Source of the DNA: Candidatus Parcubacteria bacterium
GTDB lineage: Bacteria > Patescibacteriota > Saccharimonadia > Saccharimonadales > Saccharimonadaceae
Assembly: GCA_023432475.1 (NCBI GenBank)
Contig: JAEYUN010000019.1
Location: 1-16,389, forward strand
Direction of reading: 5' to 3'
Length of the DNA stretch: 16,389 nt
Below are positions 6,744-13,994 of the stretch, piece by piece. The position numbers were made by a program, and so were the translations under genes. How positions within the stretch are numbered: position 1 is the first letter of the stretch; each line of letters starts with the position of its first letter. The notes below the pieces were generated by a model, which was not told the origin of the DNA, ran no database searches, and was given only the letters and a program-made list of their open reading frames with translations.

Positions 6744-7985
6744 ATGAGACTATCTGAGAATTTTGTTAAAAGTCTACGTCAGCCACCGGCCGACGAAGAA
6801 TCTACCAGCGCCAAATTGTTGGTTCAAGCCGGGTTCATTTATAAAGAGCTGGCTGGCGTGTATGCTTATTTGCCCCTCGGCAAGCGAGTGCTTGATAATA
6901 TTATTCAAATTATCCGCGAAGAGATGAACGCTGTTGGCGGTAATGAGATTAGTTTGACGGCGTTGCAGTCTAAAGAAATATGGGAAGCATCAGGACGCTG
7001 GAGTGACGAAGTTATGGATATATGGTTCAAGACAAAGCTAGCTAATGGCAGTGAGTTAGGGTTAGCCCCGACTCACGAAGAGCCTCTGACGAAACTCATG
7101 AAGAACTATATTTCGAGCTATAAAGACTTGCCGGCTTATCCTTACCAATTTCAGATAAAGTTTCGCAACGAGTTACGCTCCCGAGGAGGTCTTATGCGCG
7201 GGCGTGAGTTCTGGATGAAAGATCTGTATAGCTTTAGTCGTGACCGGTCTGAGCATGAGGTTTTTTATGAAAAAATAACGACAGCTTACACGAACGTTTA
7301 CAACCGTCTCGGCTTAGGTGACATTACCTATAAGACTTTCGCCAGTGGTGGCAGTTTTTCCAAATACAGTCATGAATTTCAAACTATTAGCGAAGTAGGC
7401 GAAGACACAATTTATGTTCATGAGGGGCGAAAGCTAGCCGTTAATCAAGAGGTATACAATGAGGAGGTGTTGGCAGACCTGAAACTCGATAAAAATCAGC
7501 TAGTCGAGAAAAAAGCCGTAGAAGTCGGCAATATATTTACGCTGGGGACTAAGTTTTCCGACGTGCTCGATTTAACCTATACTGACGAGACTGGTCAGCA
7601 GCAAAAAGTTTTCATGGGTAGCTATGGTATCGGTCCAAGTCGTATCATGGGACTTGTCGCTGAACTAGGCGCTGACGCCAAAGGCCTGGTGTGGCCCGAG
7701 AATATCGCGCCAGCTCGGGTGTATTTGGTACAAATAGGTGAGGATGCCGCAGCGTCGGCTGAAGATGCGTATCAACGGCTGACAGCTGCTGGTATCGAGA
7801 CGCTTTGGGATGACCGCGCCGTCAGACCGGGTGAGAAATTTGCCGATGCCGACCTGAGCGGTGTACCGCACCGAGTAGTAATCAGTGCTAAGACCATAGG
7901 GCAGGATAAGCTTGAGTATAAAGCCCGCACCTCTGAGCTATCAGAGCTATTGACAGTCGATGAGCTGCTTGCTAAACTGAAGTGA
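6744..7985 (+). CDS. proS: Proline-tRNA ligase, short form without editing insertion
   Basis: Class II synthetase charging tRNA-Pro. Of its 413 residues, the N-terminal part has YAYLPLGKRVLDNI and the TALQSKEIWEASGRW block. LAPTHEEPLT is at about 107-116. Motif 2 is KFRNELRSRGGLMRGREFWMKDLYSF (139-164) and motif 3 GSYGIGPSRIMGLVAE (292-307). The C-terminal anticodon-binding domain covers about 322-413. Typical bacterial ProRS has about 570 residues because of an editing (INS) domain between motifs 2 and 3; here that gap is only a linker of some 40 residues (about 218-260). Short forms are also known in alphaproteobacteria and mitochondria. There is no Shine-Dalgarno sequence. It uses a TGA stop and ends in a terminator. 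Confidence 0.96.
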   Translation: MRLSENFVKSLRQPPADEESTSAKLLVQAGFIYKELAGVYAYLPLGKRVLDNIIQIIREEMNAVGGNEISLTALQSKEIWEASGRWSDEVMDIWFKTKLANGSELGLAPTHEEPLTKLMKNYISSYKDLPAYPYQFQIKFRNELRSRGGLMRGREFWMKDLYSFSRDRSEHEVFYEKITTAYTNVYNRLGLGDITYKTFASGGSFSKYSHEFQTISEVGEDTIYVHEGRKLAVNQEVYNEEVLADLKLDKNQLVEKKAVEVGNIFTLGTKFSDVLDLTYTDETGQQQKVFMGSYGIGPSRIMGLVAELGADAKGLVWPENIAPARVYLVQIGEDAAASAEDAYQRLTAAGIETLWDDRAVRPGEKFADADLSGVPHRVVISAKTIGQDKLEYKARTSELSELLTVDELLAKLK

Positions 7986-8030
7986 CTGAGTACGGGAACT
8001 CAGTCAAAGAAGCCGTCAGACGCTTTTTTT
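7983..8030 (+). terminator. Terminator region after proS
   Basis: TGACTGAGT (7983-7991), starting at the stop codon, pairs perfectly with ACTCAGTCA (7998-8006) around a 6-base loop. Just downstream, AAGAAGC can pair with GCTTTTT around CGTCAGAC, ending in a run of seven T (8024-8030). The second hairpin plus T run has terminator form; the first may assist it. Confidence 0.6.
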
Positions 8031-8080
8031 AATCTCTAGAGTCGACTGTCCCGATTAAGCAAAGCGCGCCCACTGGAGCG

Positions 8081-8089
8081 TGTTCTTAT
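8081..8089 (+). promoter_or_regulatory. Weak candidate promoter of greA
   Basis: TGTTCTTAT is TGn followed by TCTTAT, only a 4/6 match to the -10 consensus, with no -35. A promoter is expected here because a terminator precedes greA. The predicted +1 near 8096 would give a 30-base leader carrying AAGGAG. I see no better candidate between 8031 and 8125. Confidence 0.25.
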
Positions 8090-8125
8090 TTGCCCAAAGA
8101 GTCCATGAAAAGGAGAAGAGACAAT

Positions 8126-8584
8126 ATGAAAAAGAAAGTTTATCAAATTACAATTGAAGGAAAAACTGAGCTCGAGCAGGAACTGCTGGAGTTGAACGAG
8201 CGTCGCGGTGAAATAGCCGAGAAGATAGCGGCTGCCCGAGACTACGGTGACCTAAGCGAAAATGCTGAATACGATGCGGCTCGCGAAGAACAGGGCATTG
8301 TCGAAACTCGCGTGCTTGAAATTGAAAATATTTTACAGAATCACGAAATCATTAAACCGGTTAAGTCGAACGGTACCGTTCGGGTTGGCAGTACTGTCGA
8401 ACTAGAAAACGGTAAAAAAGTAACTTACCAGATAGTTGGTCCGGTCGAAGCCGATCCGCTTGACGGCAAAATATCGAACGAATCACCAATAGGTTCAGCC
8501 TTGATGGGCAAGAAGAAGGGTGAGGAAGTTGTCATTACAACCCCTAAAGGCGAGACGACTTATACTATAACCGATATTCGTTAA
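8126..8584 (+). CDS. greA: Transcript cleavage/elongation factor GreA
   Basis: Enters the secondary channel of stalled RNA polymerase and stimulates cleavage of backtracked RNA. The 152 residues from my start contain the N-terminal coiled coil with the acidic tip ARDYGDLSENAEYDAAREEQ and a C-terminal FKBP-like domain ending ISNESPIGSALMGKKKGEEVVITTPKGETTYTI. I choose the ATG at 8126 (MKKKVYQITIEGK) because AAGGAG at 8110-8115 is ten bases upstream and the start matches family length; TTG 8090 and ATG 8105 would add basic residues not typical of GreA. It is a single gene, convergent with the ABC exporter, with a shared terminator between them. Confidence 0.96.
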   Translation: MKKKVYQITIEGKTELEQELLELNERRGEIAEKIAAARDYGDLSENAEYDAAREEQGIVETRVLEIENILQNHEIIKPVKSNGTVRVGSTVELENGKKVTYQIVGPVEADPLDGKISNESPIGSALMGKKKGEEVVITTPKGETTYTITDIR

Positions 8585-8610
8585 GAGGTATTTTTCTAAA
8601 CTAAATTATA

Positions 8611-8637
8611 AAAAACGGGCCATTTTGGCCCGTTTTT
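8611..8637. terminator. Bidirectional terminator between greA and the ABC permease
   Basis: AAAAACGGGCCA (8611-8622) and TGGCCCGTTTTT (8626-8637) form a perfect 12-pair stem with a TTT loop, flanked by A on the left and T on the right. It serves greA on the plus strand and the exporter unit on the minus strand. Confidence 0.92.
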
Positions 8638-8643
8638 AGTGGT

Positions 8644-9852
8644 TTAGCGTTTTCCCAATATTTCCTTGAAACCTAGTTTGCGACTGTATTCTAGGGCACC
8701 GAACCGGAAAACGCGGACGGCAATACGCACTACCAATATCGTTGTCACTACCAATATGGCGGTAGCTAAGAATATCTCCGGCCAGGAAATAGTGCCGGCA
8801 GCGTTCCTGAGGAGCAGGGGAATCGGCGCCGTGAGTGGGAAGTAAGTCATGAACTGGACTATGGGTGAGTTGGGCGAGCTGATAAACAGTGACACGGCGT
8901 AGAGTGGCCCGAACAGCATCACCATGAAAATACCAAGGAAGTTACCTGCTTCTTTAGCGGTCGGCGTGGCGGCACCTATAGCCACCAACAGGCCAATAAA
9001 CAGCATGAAACTGGTGGCAAATATTACCAACGCGGCACCGATGCGCGTCCAGTCAAATGGTATAGCACTTAAGTCGATTGACGGTATTGATAACTGGTCA
9101 TGTAGAAATATATAGGCTAGTACAACCGGAGCGGCAAATATCAACGCCTGAATGATAGCTAAGACTATCAGCGACAATATTTTGCCGACGATTAGAGTAC
9201 GGGCTTCAATAGTGGTGAGTATCATCTCGATGACACGGTTTTCCTTTTCCTCAGTCGTACTAGTTAAGGCTTGGTTGCCAAACATAGCAATCAGGAAATA
9301 AAACAGTATCAGGAAGAAGCCGGGTGCTATCATATCCATCAAAGGGTTAGCGATATTACCATCCTGATAGGTAGTTGAGGTGACAGCAAAGGAACTACCC
9401 AGGACTGTTTTGACGTTGTTGTTAACTGTAGTACTTACCGACTGAGTTAATAAAGCCCTGGCGACAGCGTCGTAGCGGCTATTGTTGAATATGCCGACAT
9501 TGCGTCCATGAACCTCGACGCCTTTTTCGGCCAGGTTGGCGGGATAATGGAAGAAGGCATCGAGCTCGCCGTTTTTTACTCGGTTAATACCAGTCTCGAC
9601 GCTCGCGATTTGCTCGACGCCGAGAGCCACTTTGATTGGTTCAGCTATCAGGCCAGTATCATCTTTGATGCCTATTGAAAACTCTTGTTTTTCAATAGCT
9701 TCAACAGCATCCTGGGTGGCTTGGTTTGAGAAAAAAACTACCACGAATATCAAACCCATAATGACTGGGAAAGATAAGGCTGAGATCCAAAAAGTTTTCT
9801 TCTTGAGGGTGCGTACTACTTCAAAATTAAAAACCGTACTTAAATTATGCAT
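8644..9852 (-). CDS. ABC-2 family exporter permease (NatB-like)
   Basis: Membrane subunit of an ABC exporter; 402 residues. A first helix near 24-46 (FWISALSFPVIMGLIFVVVF) is followed by a large extracytoplasmic loop of about 120 residues, then five or six helices from about residue 170. TTEEKENRVIEMILTTI, a conserved cytoplasmic stretch of this family (ABC2_membrane_3), supports the call. The start is the ATG at 9852, which overlaps the ATPase stop by eight bases (ATGCATAA); GGGAGGG at 9865-9859 is six bases upstream. An ATG eight codons earlier gives a longer but less likely N-terminus. Relatives export sodium or unknown compounds; the substrate cannot be told from sequence. Confidence 0.92.
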   Translation of the reverse strand: MHNLSTVFNFEVVRTLKKKTFWISALSFPVIMGLIFVVVFFSNQATQDAVEAIEKQEFSIGIKDDTGLIAEPIKVALGVEQIASVETGINRVKNGELDAFFHYPANLAEKGVEVHGRNVGIFNNSRYDAVARALLTQSVSTTVNNNVKTVLGSSFAVTSTTYQDGNIANPLMDMIAPGFFLILFYFLIAMFGNQALTSTTEEKENRVIEMILTTIEARTLIVGKILSLIVLAIIQALIFAAPVVLAYIFLHDQLSIPSIDLSAIPFDWTRIGAALVIFATSFMLFIGLLVAIGAATPTAKEAGNFLGIFMVMLFGPLYAVSLFISSPNSPIVQFMTYFPLTAPIPLLLRNAAGTISWPEIFLATAILVVTTILVVRIAVRVFRFGALEYSRKLGFKEILGKR

Positions 9853-10576
9853 CGCCGTCCCTCCCGTAGATATCAATAAATATGTCGTCTAAACTCTTGC
9901 CGTTAAATTTTTTCTTGATATTGGCGACTGTTCCATAGGCGCGAGCCTTGCCATCTTTAAGTAATAATACACGGTCGCACAGACGTTCAACCTCTTCCAT
10001 TTGGTGGGTAATGAATATGATAGTGGCGCCTTGCTTTTGACGTTCTTCGATTAGGTTCATCAAAAGTCGTCTGTTGACAGGGTCAAAGCCTTTGGTCGGT
10101 TCGTCAAGTATCAATAGTTCAGGTTCGTTCATGATAGTGATGCCTAGTTGGACTTTTTGTTGTTGACCGCCCGATAACTTGTCCAACCTAGTTTTGGCTT
10201 TGTCGATTAACTCAACTTTTTCCAAGTACTCCAGCGACCAAGTCTGAGCTGCCTCGCCGGTCATACCTTTAAGTTGGCCAAAATAGGTCATAACATCGAT
10301 AACGTATTCTTTTTTGTATAAGCCCCTCTCCTCAGGAAGGTAGCCAAGCTTTATGCCGCTGTCGACGGCGTAGGGTTTACCGTCTATTAGTAGCTGGCCT
10401 TCTGTTGGCGGATAAATACCGAGCAGAGCCCTGATGGTTGTCGTTTTGCCAGAACCATTGCTACCCAGCAGACCAAACGTCTCGCCTCGTTTGACATCGA
10501 AACTTAGTCCGTCGATGACCGTGTTGTTACCGAACTTCATGACGAAGCCCTTTACCGATACTATTGTCTCATTCAT
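9845..10576 (-). CDS. ABC exporter ATPase subunit (NatA-like)
   Basis: Nucleotide-binding partner of the NatB-like permease. The 243 residues have Walker A GSNGSGKTT (38-46), signature LSGGQQQKV (134-142), Walker B LLILDEP followed by TKGFDPVNR, and an H-loop histidine in ITHQMEEVERLCDRV. The C-terminal extension to ...DDIFIDIYGRDGDA is typical of CcmA/NatA-type subunits. I start at the ATG at 10576 (MNETIVSVKG). A GTG at 10633 would add 19 residues (MKKINKSISTGGETDILKN) that do not look like ABC sequence and overlap the promoter. An extended -10 box ends seven bases before the ATG, so the mRNA is probably leaderless. It is divergent from lysS. Confidence 0.93.
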   Translation of the reverse strand: MNETIVSVKGFVMKFGNNTVIDGLSFDVKRGETFGLLGSNGSGKTTTIRALLGIYPPTEGQLLIDGKPYAVDSGIKLGYLPEERGLYKKEYVIDVMTYFGQLKGMTGEAAQTWSLEYLEKVELIDKAKTRLDKLSGGQQQKVQLGITIMNEPELLILDEPTKGFDPVNRRLLMNLIEERQKQGATIIFITHQMEEVERLCDRVLLLKDGKARAYGTVANIKKKFNGKSLDDIFIDIYGRDGDA

Positions 10577-10583
10577 ATTTTTA

Positions 10584-10592
10584 AGTATATCA
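10584..10592 (-). promoter_or_regulatory. Extended -10 promoter of the ABC exporter unit, leaderless
   Basis: On the minus strand TGATATACT is TGn followed by TATACT (5/6), and seven bases separate it from the ATG at 10576. The expected +1 falls within about one base of the start codon. Oddly, AGGAGGTGA, a full-strength ribosome-binding sequence, lies just upstream (10604-10596), 19 bases from the ATG and outside the predicted transcript. Confidence 0.5.
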
Positions 10593-10616
10593 GTTTCACC
10601 TCCTGTGCTAATGCTT

Positions 10617-10645
10617 TTGTTAATCTTTTTCACTTAAGTTATACT
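10617..10645 (+). promoter_or_regulatory. Sigma-70 promoter of lysS, nearly leaderless
   Basis: TTGTTA (10617-10622, 4/6), a 17-base spacer, then TATACT (10640-10645, 5/6). Eleven bases separate the -10 box from the lysS ATG, so the leader is about five bases. No Shine-Dalgarno sequence is present. Confidence 0.6.
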
Positions 10646-10656
10646 TATCCCTAGTT

Positions 10657-12165
10657 ATGGCAACGCTACAAGATTATCGCAACGAGCGGCTACGTAAATT
10701 AGAAGAGCTGAAAAAACTCGGTATCGACCCATACCCGGCTAATACCAGCCGGACTCACGATATAGTTACCGTTCACGACAAGTTCGCGGAGCTGGAAGGC
10801 AAGACGGTTAATATTATCGGTCGTATCGTATCAATACGTAAATTCGGCAAGTTGGCTTTCATTGTTATTAAAGACGGTAGTGGGGCTAATTTGCAGCTAT
10901 TCATTCGGGCTGGTGATGCGGCCGAAACAGCCGATCGGCAGCGGAGCGAACTTGTCATGCCTGGCGAGATTGGTCTGCTCGACAGCGGCGATTTTGTGGA
11001 GGCGGCGGGTGTGGTTATGAAAACCCAAACCGGGGAAATATCGGTTGGCGTCAAAACATTGCGTCTGCTGACTAAAGCCCTCCGGCCAGCTCCGGAAGAG
11101 CTAACTAACAAAGAAGAGCGTCTGCGTCGTCGCTACCTCGATATGCGTGTTAACGACCAAATTCGAGAGCGTTTTGTCCGTCGCAGCAAGTTCTGGCAAG
11201 CCACCCGTGACTACCTGAATAAGAACGGTTTCCTTGAAATCAACGTACCGGTGCTTGAGCATACTACCGGTGGAGCAGATGCTAACCCGTTTGTCACCCA
11301 CATGGATGCTCTCGATCATGACTTCTACCTGCGTATTTCTCACGAACTACCGCTCAAGCGTCTACTCGGGGCGGGTTACGAAAAAGTCTATGACATTGGT
11401 CCGCGTTTTCGTAACGAAAACTATAGCGACGAACATTTGCCGGAACACGTCGCTATGGAATGGTACTGGGCCTATGCCAACTGGCGCGATGGTATGAAGT
11501 TTATGGAAGACATGTACAAATACGTCCTCCAGGAGACTTTCGGAACGTTGCAGTTCAAGCTCGGCGAGTTCGAAGTTGACCTTGGCAAACCTTGGGAAGA
11601 ATGGGACTACGCCGGTGTGATTAAGGACCGCTACGGGATAAATCCGTTTAATACCGATATCGATCAGGTCAAAAAAGCTTTGGCTGACCATGGTCTGGAA
11701 GTTGAAAAGACCGAGAACCTAGCGCGCGGTATTGATAAACTTTGGAAAAATGTCCGAAAAGATGTCACTGGTCCGGTCTGGCTAGTGAATACACCACTTT
11801 TCATTAGTCCGCTAGCTAAAACTAACCCCGACCGCCCAGAAACCGTCCAGCGTTTTCAGCCTATTATTGCTGGGTCAGAACTTGGCAACGGTTTTTCTGA
11901 GCTCAACGACCCACTAGACCAACTGAATCGTTTTGTTGACCAACAGAAAATGCGCGACGAGGGCGATGAAGAGGCGATGATGCTCGATATCGACTTTGTC
12001 GAGATGCTTGAATACGGCATGCCGCCAGCCTGCGGCTGGGGTTATAGCGAGCGAGTTTTCTGGGTGTTCGAAGGTGTTACTGCCCGCGAAGGGGTACCTT
12101 TCCCGCAAATGCGCAGCGATATCGACGCCACCACGCGTGATATTTACTCTGAAGTTAAGCTATAA
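10657..12165 (+). CDS. lysS: Lysine-tRNA ligase, class II
   Basis: Charges tRNA-Lys. The 502 residues have an N-terminal OB-fold anticodon domain (about 45-140, NIIGRIVSIRKFGKLAFIVIKDGS), the RRRYLDMRVN linker, motif 1 region FLEINVPVLEHTTGGADANPF (192-212), motif 2 GPRFRNEN (248-255) with MEWYWAY, SELGNGFSELNDPLDQ, and motif 3 GWGYSER (460-466) followed by FPQMR. Motifs 2 and 3 differ from typical LysRS: FRNENYSDEHLPEH replaces FRNEGISxxHNPEF, and motif 3 is one residue shorter than GLGIGIDR. The catalytic arginines and the Glu/Tyr of motif 2 are kept. It is a single gene divergent from the ABC exporter; the stop is TAA. Confidence 0.95.
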   Translation: MATLQDYRNERLRKLEELKKLGIDPYPANTSRTHDIVTVHDKFAELEGKTVNIIGRIVSIRKFGKLAFIVIKDGSGANLQLFIRAGDAAETADRQRSELVMPGEIGLLDSGDFVEAAGVVMKTQTGEISVGVKTLRLLTKALRPAPEELTNKEERLRRRYLDMRVNDQIRERFVRRSKFWQATRDYLNKNGFLEINVPVLEHTTGGADANPFVTHMDALDHDFYLRISHELPLKRLLGAGYEKVYDIGPRFRNENYSDEHLPEHVAMEWYWAYANWRDGMKFMEDMYKYVLQETFGTLQFKLGEFEVDLGKPWEEWDYAGVIKDRYGINPFNTDIDQVKKALADHGLEVEKTENLARGIDKLWKNVRKDVTGPVWLVNTPLFISPLAKTNPDRPETVQRFQPIIAGSELGNGFSELNDPLDQLNRFVDQQKMRDEGDEEAMMLDIDFVEMLEYGMPPACGWGYSERVFWVFEGVTAREGVPFPQMRSDIDATTRDIYSEVKL

Positions 12166-12182
12166 GTCAGTACTTTTTCTTC

Positions 12183-12191
12183 TGCTACAAT
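12183..12191 (+). promoter_or_regulatory. Extended -10 promoter of the DUF2207 gene, leaderless
   Basis: TGCTACAAT, identical to the frr box at 3064, ends exactly six bases before the ATG at 12198, which puts the expected +1 on the A of the start codon. AGGA lies in the intervening bases but is too close to the ATG to act as a ribosome-binding site. No -35 is evident. Confidence 0.55.
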
Positions 12192-12197
12192 TAGGAT

Positions 12198-13949
12198 ATG
12201 AAAAGACTTATTCTCGGGGTTATTGTGCTGGCGCTCGGACTGTTTGGCGGGGTTTCGGCTCAAGCAGCCGATACCAACAACTTTACTATCAAATCATTTG
12301 ACGTCCAGATGACGCTCGGACGAGACGACGAAAAACGCTCGACGCTGTTCGTCAAAGAAACTATCATGGCCGAGTTTCCGAACTACGATCAAAATCACGG
12401 CCTGGAACGGGCTTTCGTCAAAAATTACGATGGCCACGATTTATCACTAAAGCTGCTGAATGTTTCAGACGCTGACGGTAACGCATTGCCTTACCATTGG
12501 TCGGGTGATTATTTACGAATTGGCGACGCCGAAAGCTATGTTCATGGGGCGCAGACCTATGTTATCGAATACACTATGCGTGACGTTACCCGCTATTTTG
12601 AAGACGCCGGCCGCGACGAGTTTTACTGGGATGTTATAGGCACAGATTGGCAGGTACCCATTGCTAGTGCGAATGTGCAACTAACACTCAAGCCTAACTT
12701 ACTGCCAGCGCTCAGTGGTGACAGTAGCGTGGCTTGTTATACAGGTGCATATTTATCTAAGGATCGCTGCAAGTTAGAGCTCGAGGGCAACGACACCTAT
12801 TTGATTACGGCAACGAATTTGAGGCCATCCGAAGGCGTAACTTTGGCGGTTGGGTTTAAGCAGGGGGCGTTTGCCGTCTACCAGCCGTCGCTCATGGAGA
12901 AGTTGTTTGGTTGGTGGGCAATTCTACAAGCCATCCTAATACCAGTGGGCTTAGCAGTCGGTATATGGTTGGCGGTTAAATTTAGCCGCCTGACTAATCG
13001 CCGTAAAGAGCTCGGTACGATTGTTCCCGAATATCTACCACCCAAATATAGTGTAACGACAGCCGCGCGGGTAGGCGGCTATGCTAGCTCTGTCATGACA
13101 GCCCAGCTACTTGATTTGGCGGTGCGCCACTACGTTAAACTCCACGAAGTTAAAGAAAAGAGTCTGTTTTCGCCGGCCGAATATGAGATTGAAGTTATTC
13201 GTGACATCTCGACTCTGCAGCCAGAGGAGATTGAACTACTCAAAGATCTTTTTGGGGGCCAACCTAGTGTCGGTGAGACACTAAACTTCAAAACGCTGCG
13301 CACCGACACCGGTTATTTTAGCCGGACGCTTAATAACGATTCTGATTTAGACAAACTGATTCGCGGTGAGTACGGTTTACGTTTCAAGGATGAAAAGACA
13401 CGCGGATTCTTGCGTCGCACCGGCGCTGTGTTGTTAGTAGTTAGCCTGCTTACACTCTCACCAATGCTATTTGTGATTGCCCTGGTGGTTCTAATCAGCT
13501 CGCTGGTTGCTTGGACTCTGACCGACGAGGGACTGGCACTGCGTCGCTACCTCGAAGGACTGAAGTTGTATATTGGAGTGGCTGAAGAAGAACGGATTAA
13601 ACTGCTGCAGAGCCCAGAAGGGGCCGAGAAAACTAAAGTCTCACTGAAGGATAATGATAACGCCCAGTTTATACACCTTTATGAGCGGGTTTTGCCCTAC
13701 GCCGTACTTTTCGGGCAAGAAAAACAGTGGGGCGAGCAGCTAGGCAGATACTATGAAAAAGCCGGGCAACAACCAGACTGGTACAGTGGACACGGCGCCG
13801 TCTTTAACGCGGCTATGTTTTCCGCGGCGATAAGCAACTTCTCGACTACCAGTAGCTACGTTTCGTCCTCGAGCTCATCTTCTGGCGGGTCGAGCGGCGG
13901 CGGCTTCTCCGGTGGCGGTGGCGGTGGCGGTGGCGGTGGCGGTTGGTAG
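12198..13949 (+). CDS. DUF2207 membrane protein with glycine-rich tail
   Basis: 583 residues; function unknown, although the family is common in Gram-positive and CPR bacteria. A signal peptide (1-23, cut likely after AQA) precedes an extracytoplasmic beta-rich domain (about 24-235) with only two cysteines, 180 and 191, which could form a disulphide. One helix (about 240-260) leads to a cytoplasmic domain, then a helical hairpin (about 406-441) and a second cytoplasmic part with the family blocks RRYLEGLKLYI and LPYAVLFGQEKQWGEQ. The C-terminus is serine-rich, then GGGFS, eleven glycines and a final tryptophan; this tail is typical of DUF2207 and is predicted to be cytoplasmic. The glycines are encoded by a GGTGGC tandem repeat. 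Confidence 0.9.
   Translation: MKRLILGVIVLALGLFGGVSAQAADTNNFTIKSFDVQMTLGRDDEKRSTLFVKETIMAEFPNYDQNHGLERAFVKNYDGHDLSLKLLNVSDADGNALPYHWSGDYLRIGDAESYVHGAQTYVIEYTMRDVTRYFEDAGRDEFYWDVIGTDWQVPIASANVQLTLKPNLLPALSGDSSVACYTGAYLSKDRCKLELEGNDTYLITATNLRPSEGVTLAVGFKQGAFAVYQPSLMEKLFGWWAILQAILIPVGLAVGIWLAVKFSRLTNRRKELGTIVPEYLPPKYSVTTAARVGGYASSVMTAQLLDLAVRHYVKLHEVKEKSLFSPAEYEIEVIRDISTLQPEEIELLKDLFGGQPSVGETLNFKTLRTDTGYFSRTLNNDSDLDKLIRGEYGLRFKDEKTRGFLRRTGAVLLVVSLLTLSPMLFVIALVVLISSLVAWTLTDEGLALRRYLEGLKLYIGVAEEERIKLLQSPEGAEKTKVSLKDNDNAQFIHLYERVLPYAVLFGQEKQWGEQLGRYYEKAGQQPDWYSGHGAVFNAAMFSAAISNFSTTSSYVSSSSSSSGGSSGGGFSGGGGGGGGGGGW
13911..13940 (+). repeat. GGTGGC hexamer tandem repeat in the DUF2207 tail
   Basis: Five perfect GGTGGC units encode ten of the eleven terminal glycines, followed by GGT TGG TAG. 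Gain or loss of a unit would change the glycine count by two without breaking the frame. Confidence 0.9.
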
Positions 13950-13969
13950 ATTTTTGAATCAGCCAGCGC

Positions 13970-13975
13970 TATACT
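13970..13975 (+). promoter_or_regulatory. -10 box of the bactofilin-like gene
   Basis: TATACT (5/6), with no convincing -35. The predicted +1 is near 13982, giving a leader of about 13 bases made almost entirely of the AAGGAGG ribosome-binding site at 13985-13991. Unlike most unit starts in this window, this one has a proper Shine-Dalgarno sequence. Cotranscription with the upstream gene is also possible. Confidence 0.45.
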
Positions 13976-13994
13976 TGAATTTATAAGGAGGACT

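Noticed and set aside
4815..7985. Possible UGA recoding, as in some other CPR groups.
   Set aside because: TGA ends uppS, proS and the MacB-type ATPase at family-appropriate positions, and no family protein here is interrupted by TGA.
8035..8046. TCTAGAGTCGAC, identical to part of a common cloning-vector polylinker.
   Set aside because: The match stops after 12 bases, the flanks do not follow vector sequence, and it lies in an ordinary intergenic gap; coincidence is likelier than contamination.
10577..10633. Longer NatA-like ATPase start at GTG 10633.
   Set aside because: The added 19 residues are unlike ABC N-termini and are encoded by the promoter and the stranded AGGAGGTGA.
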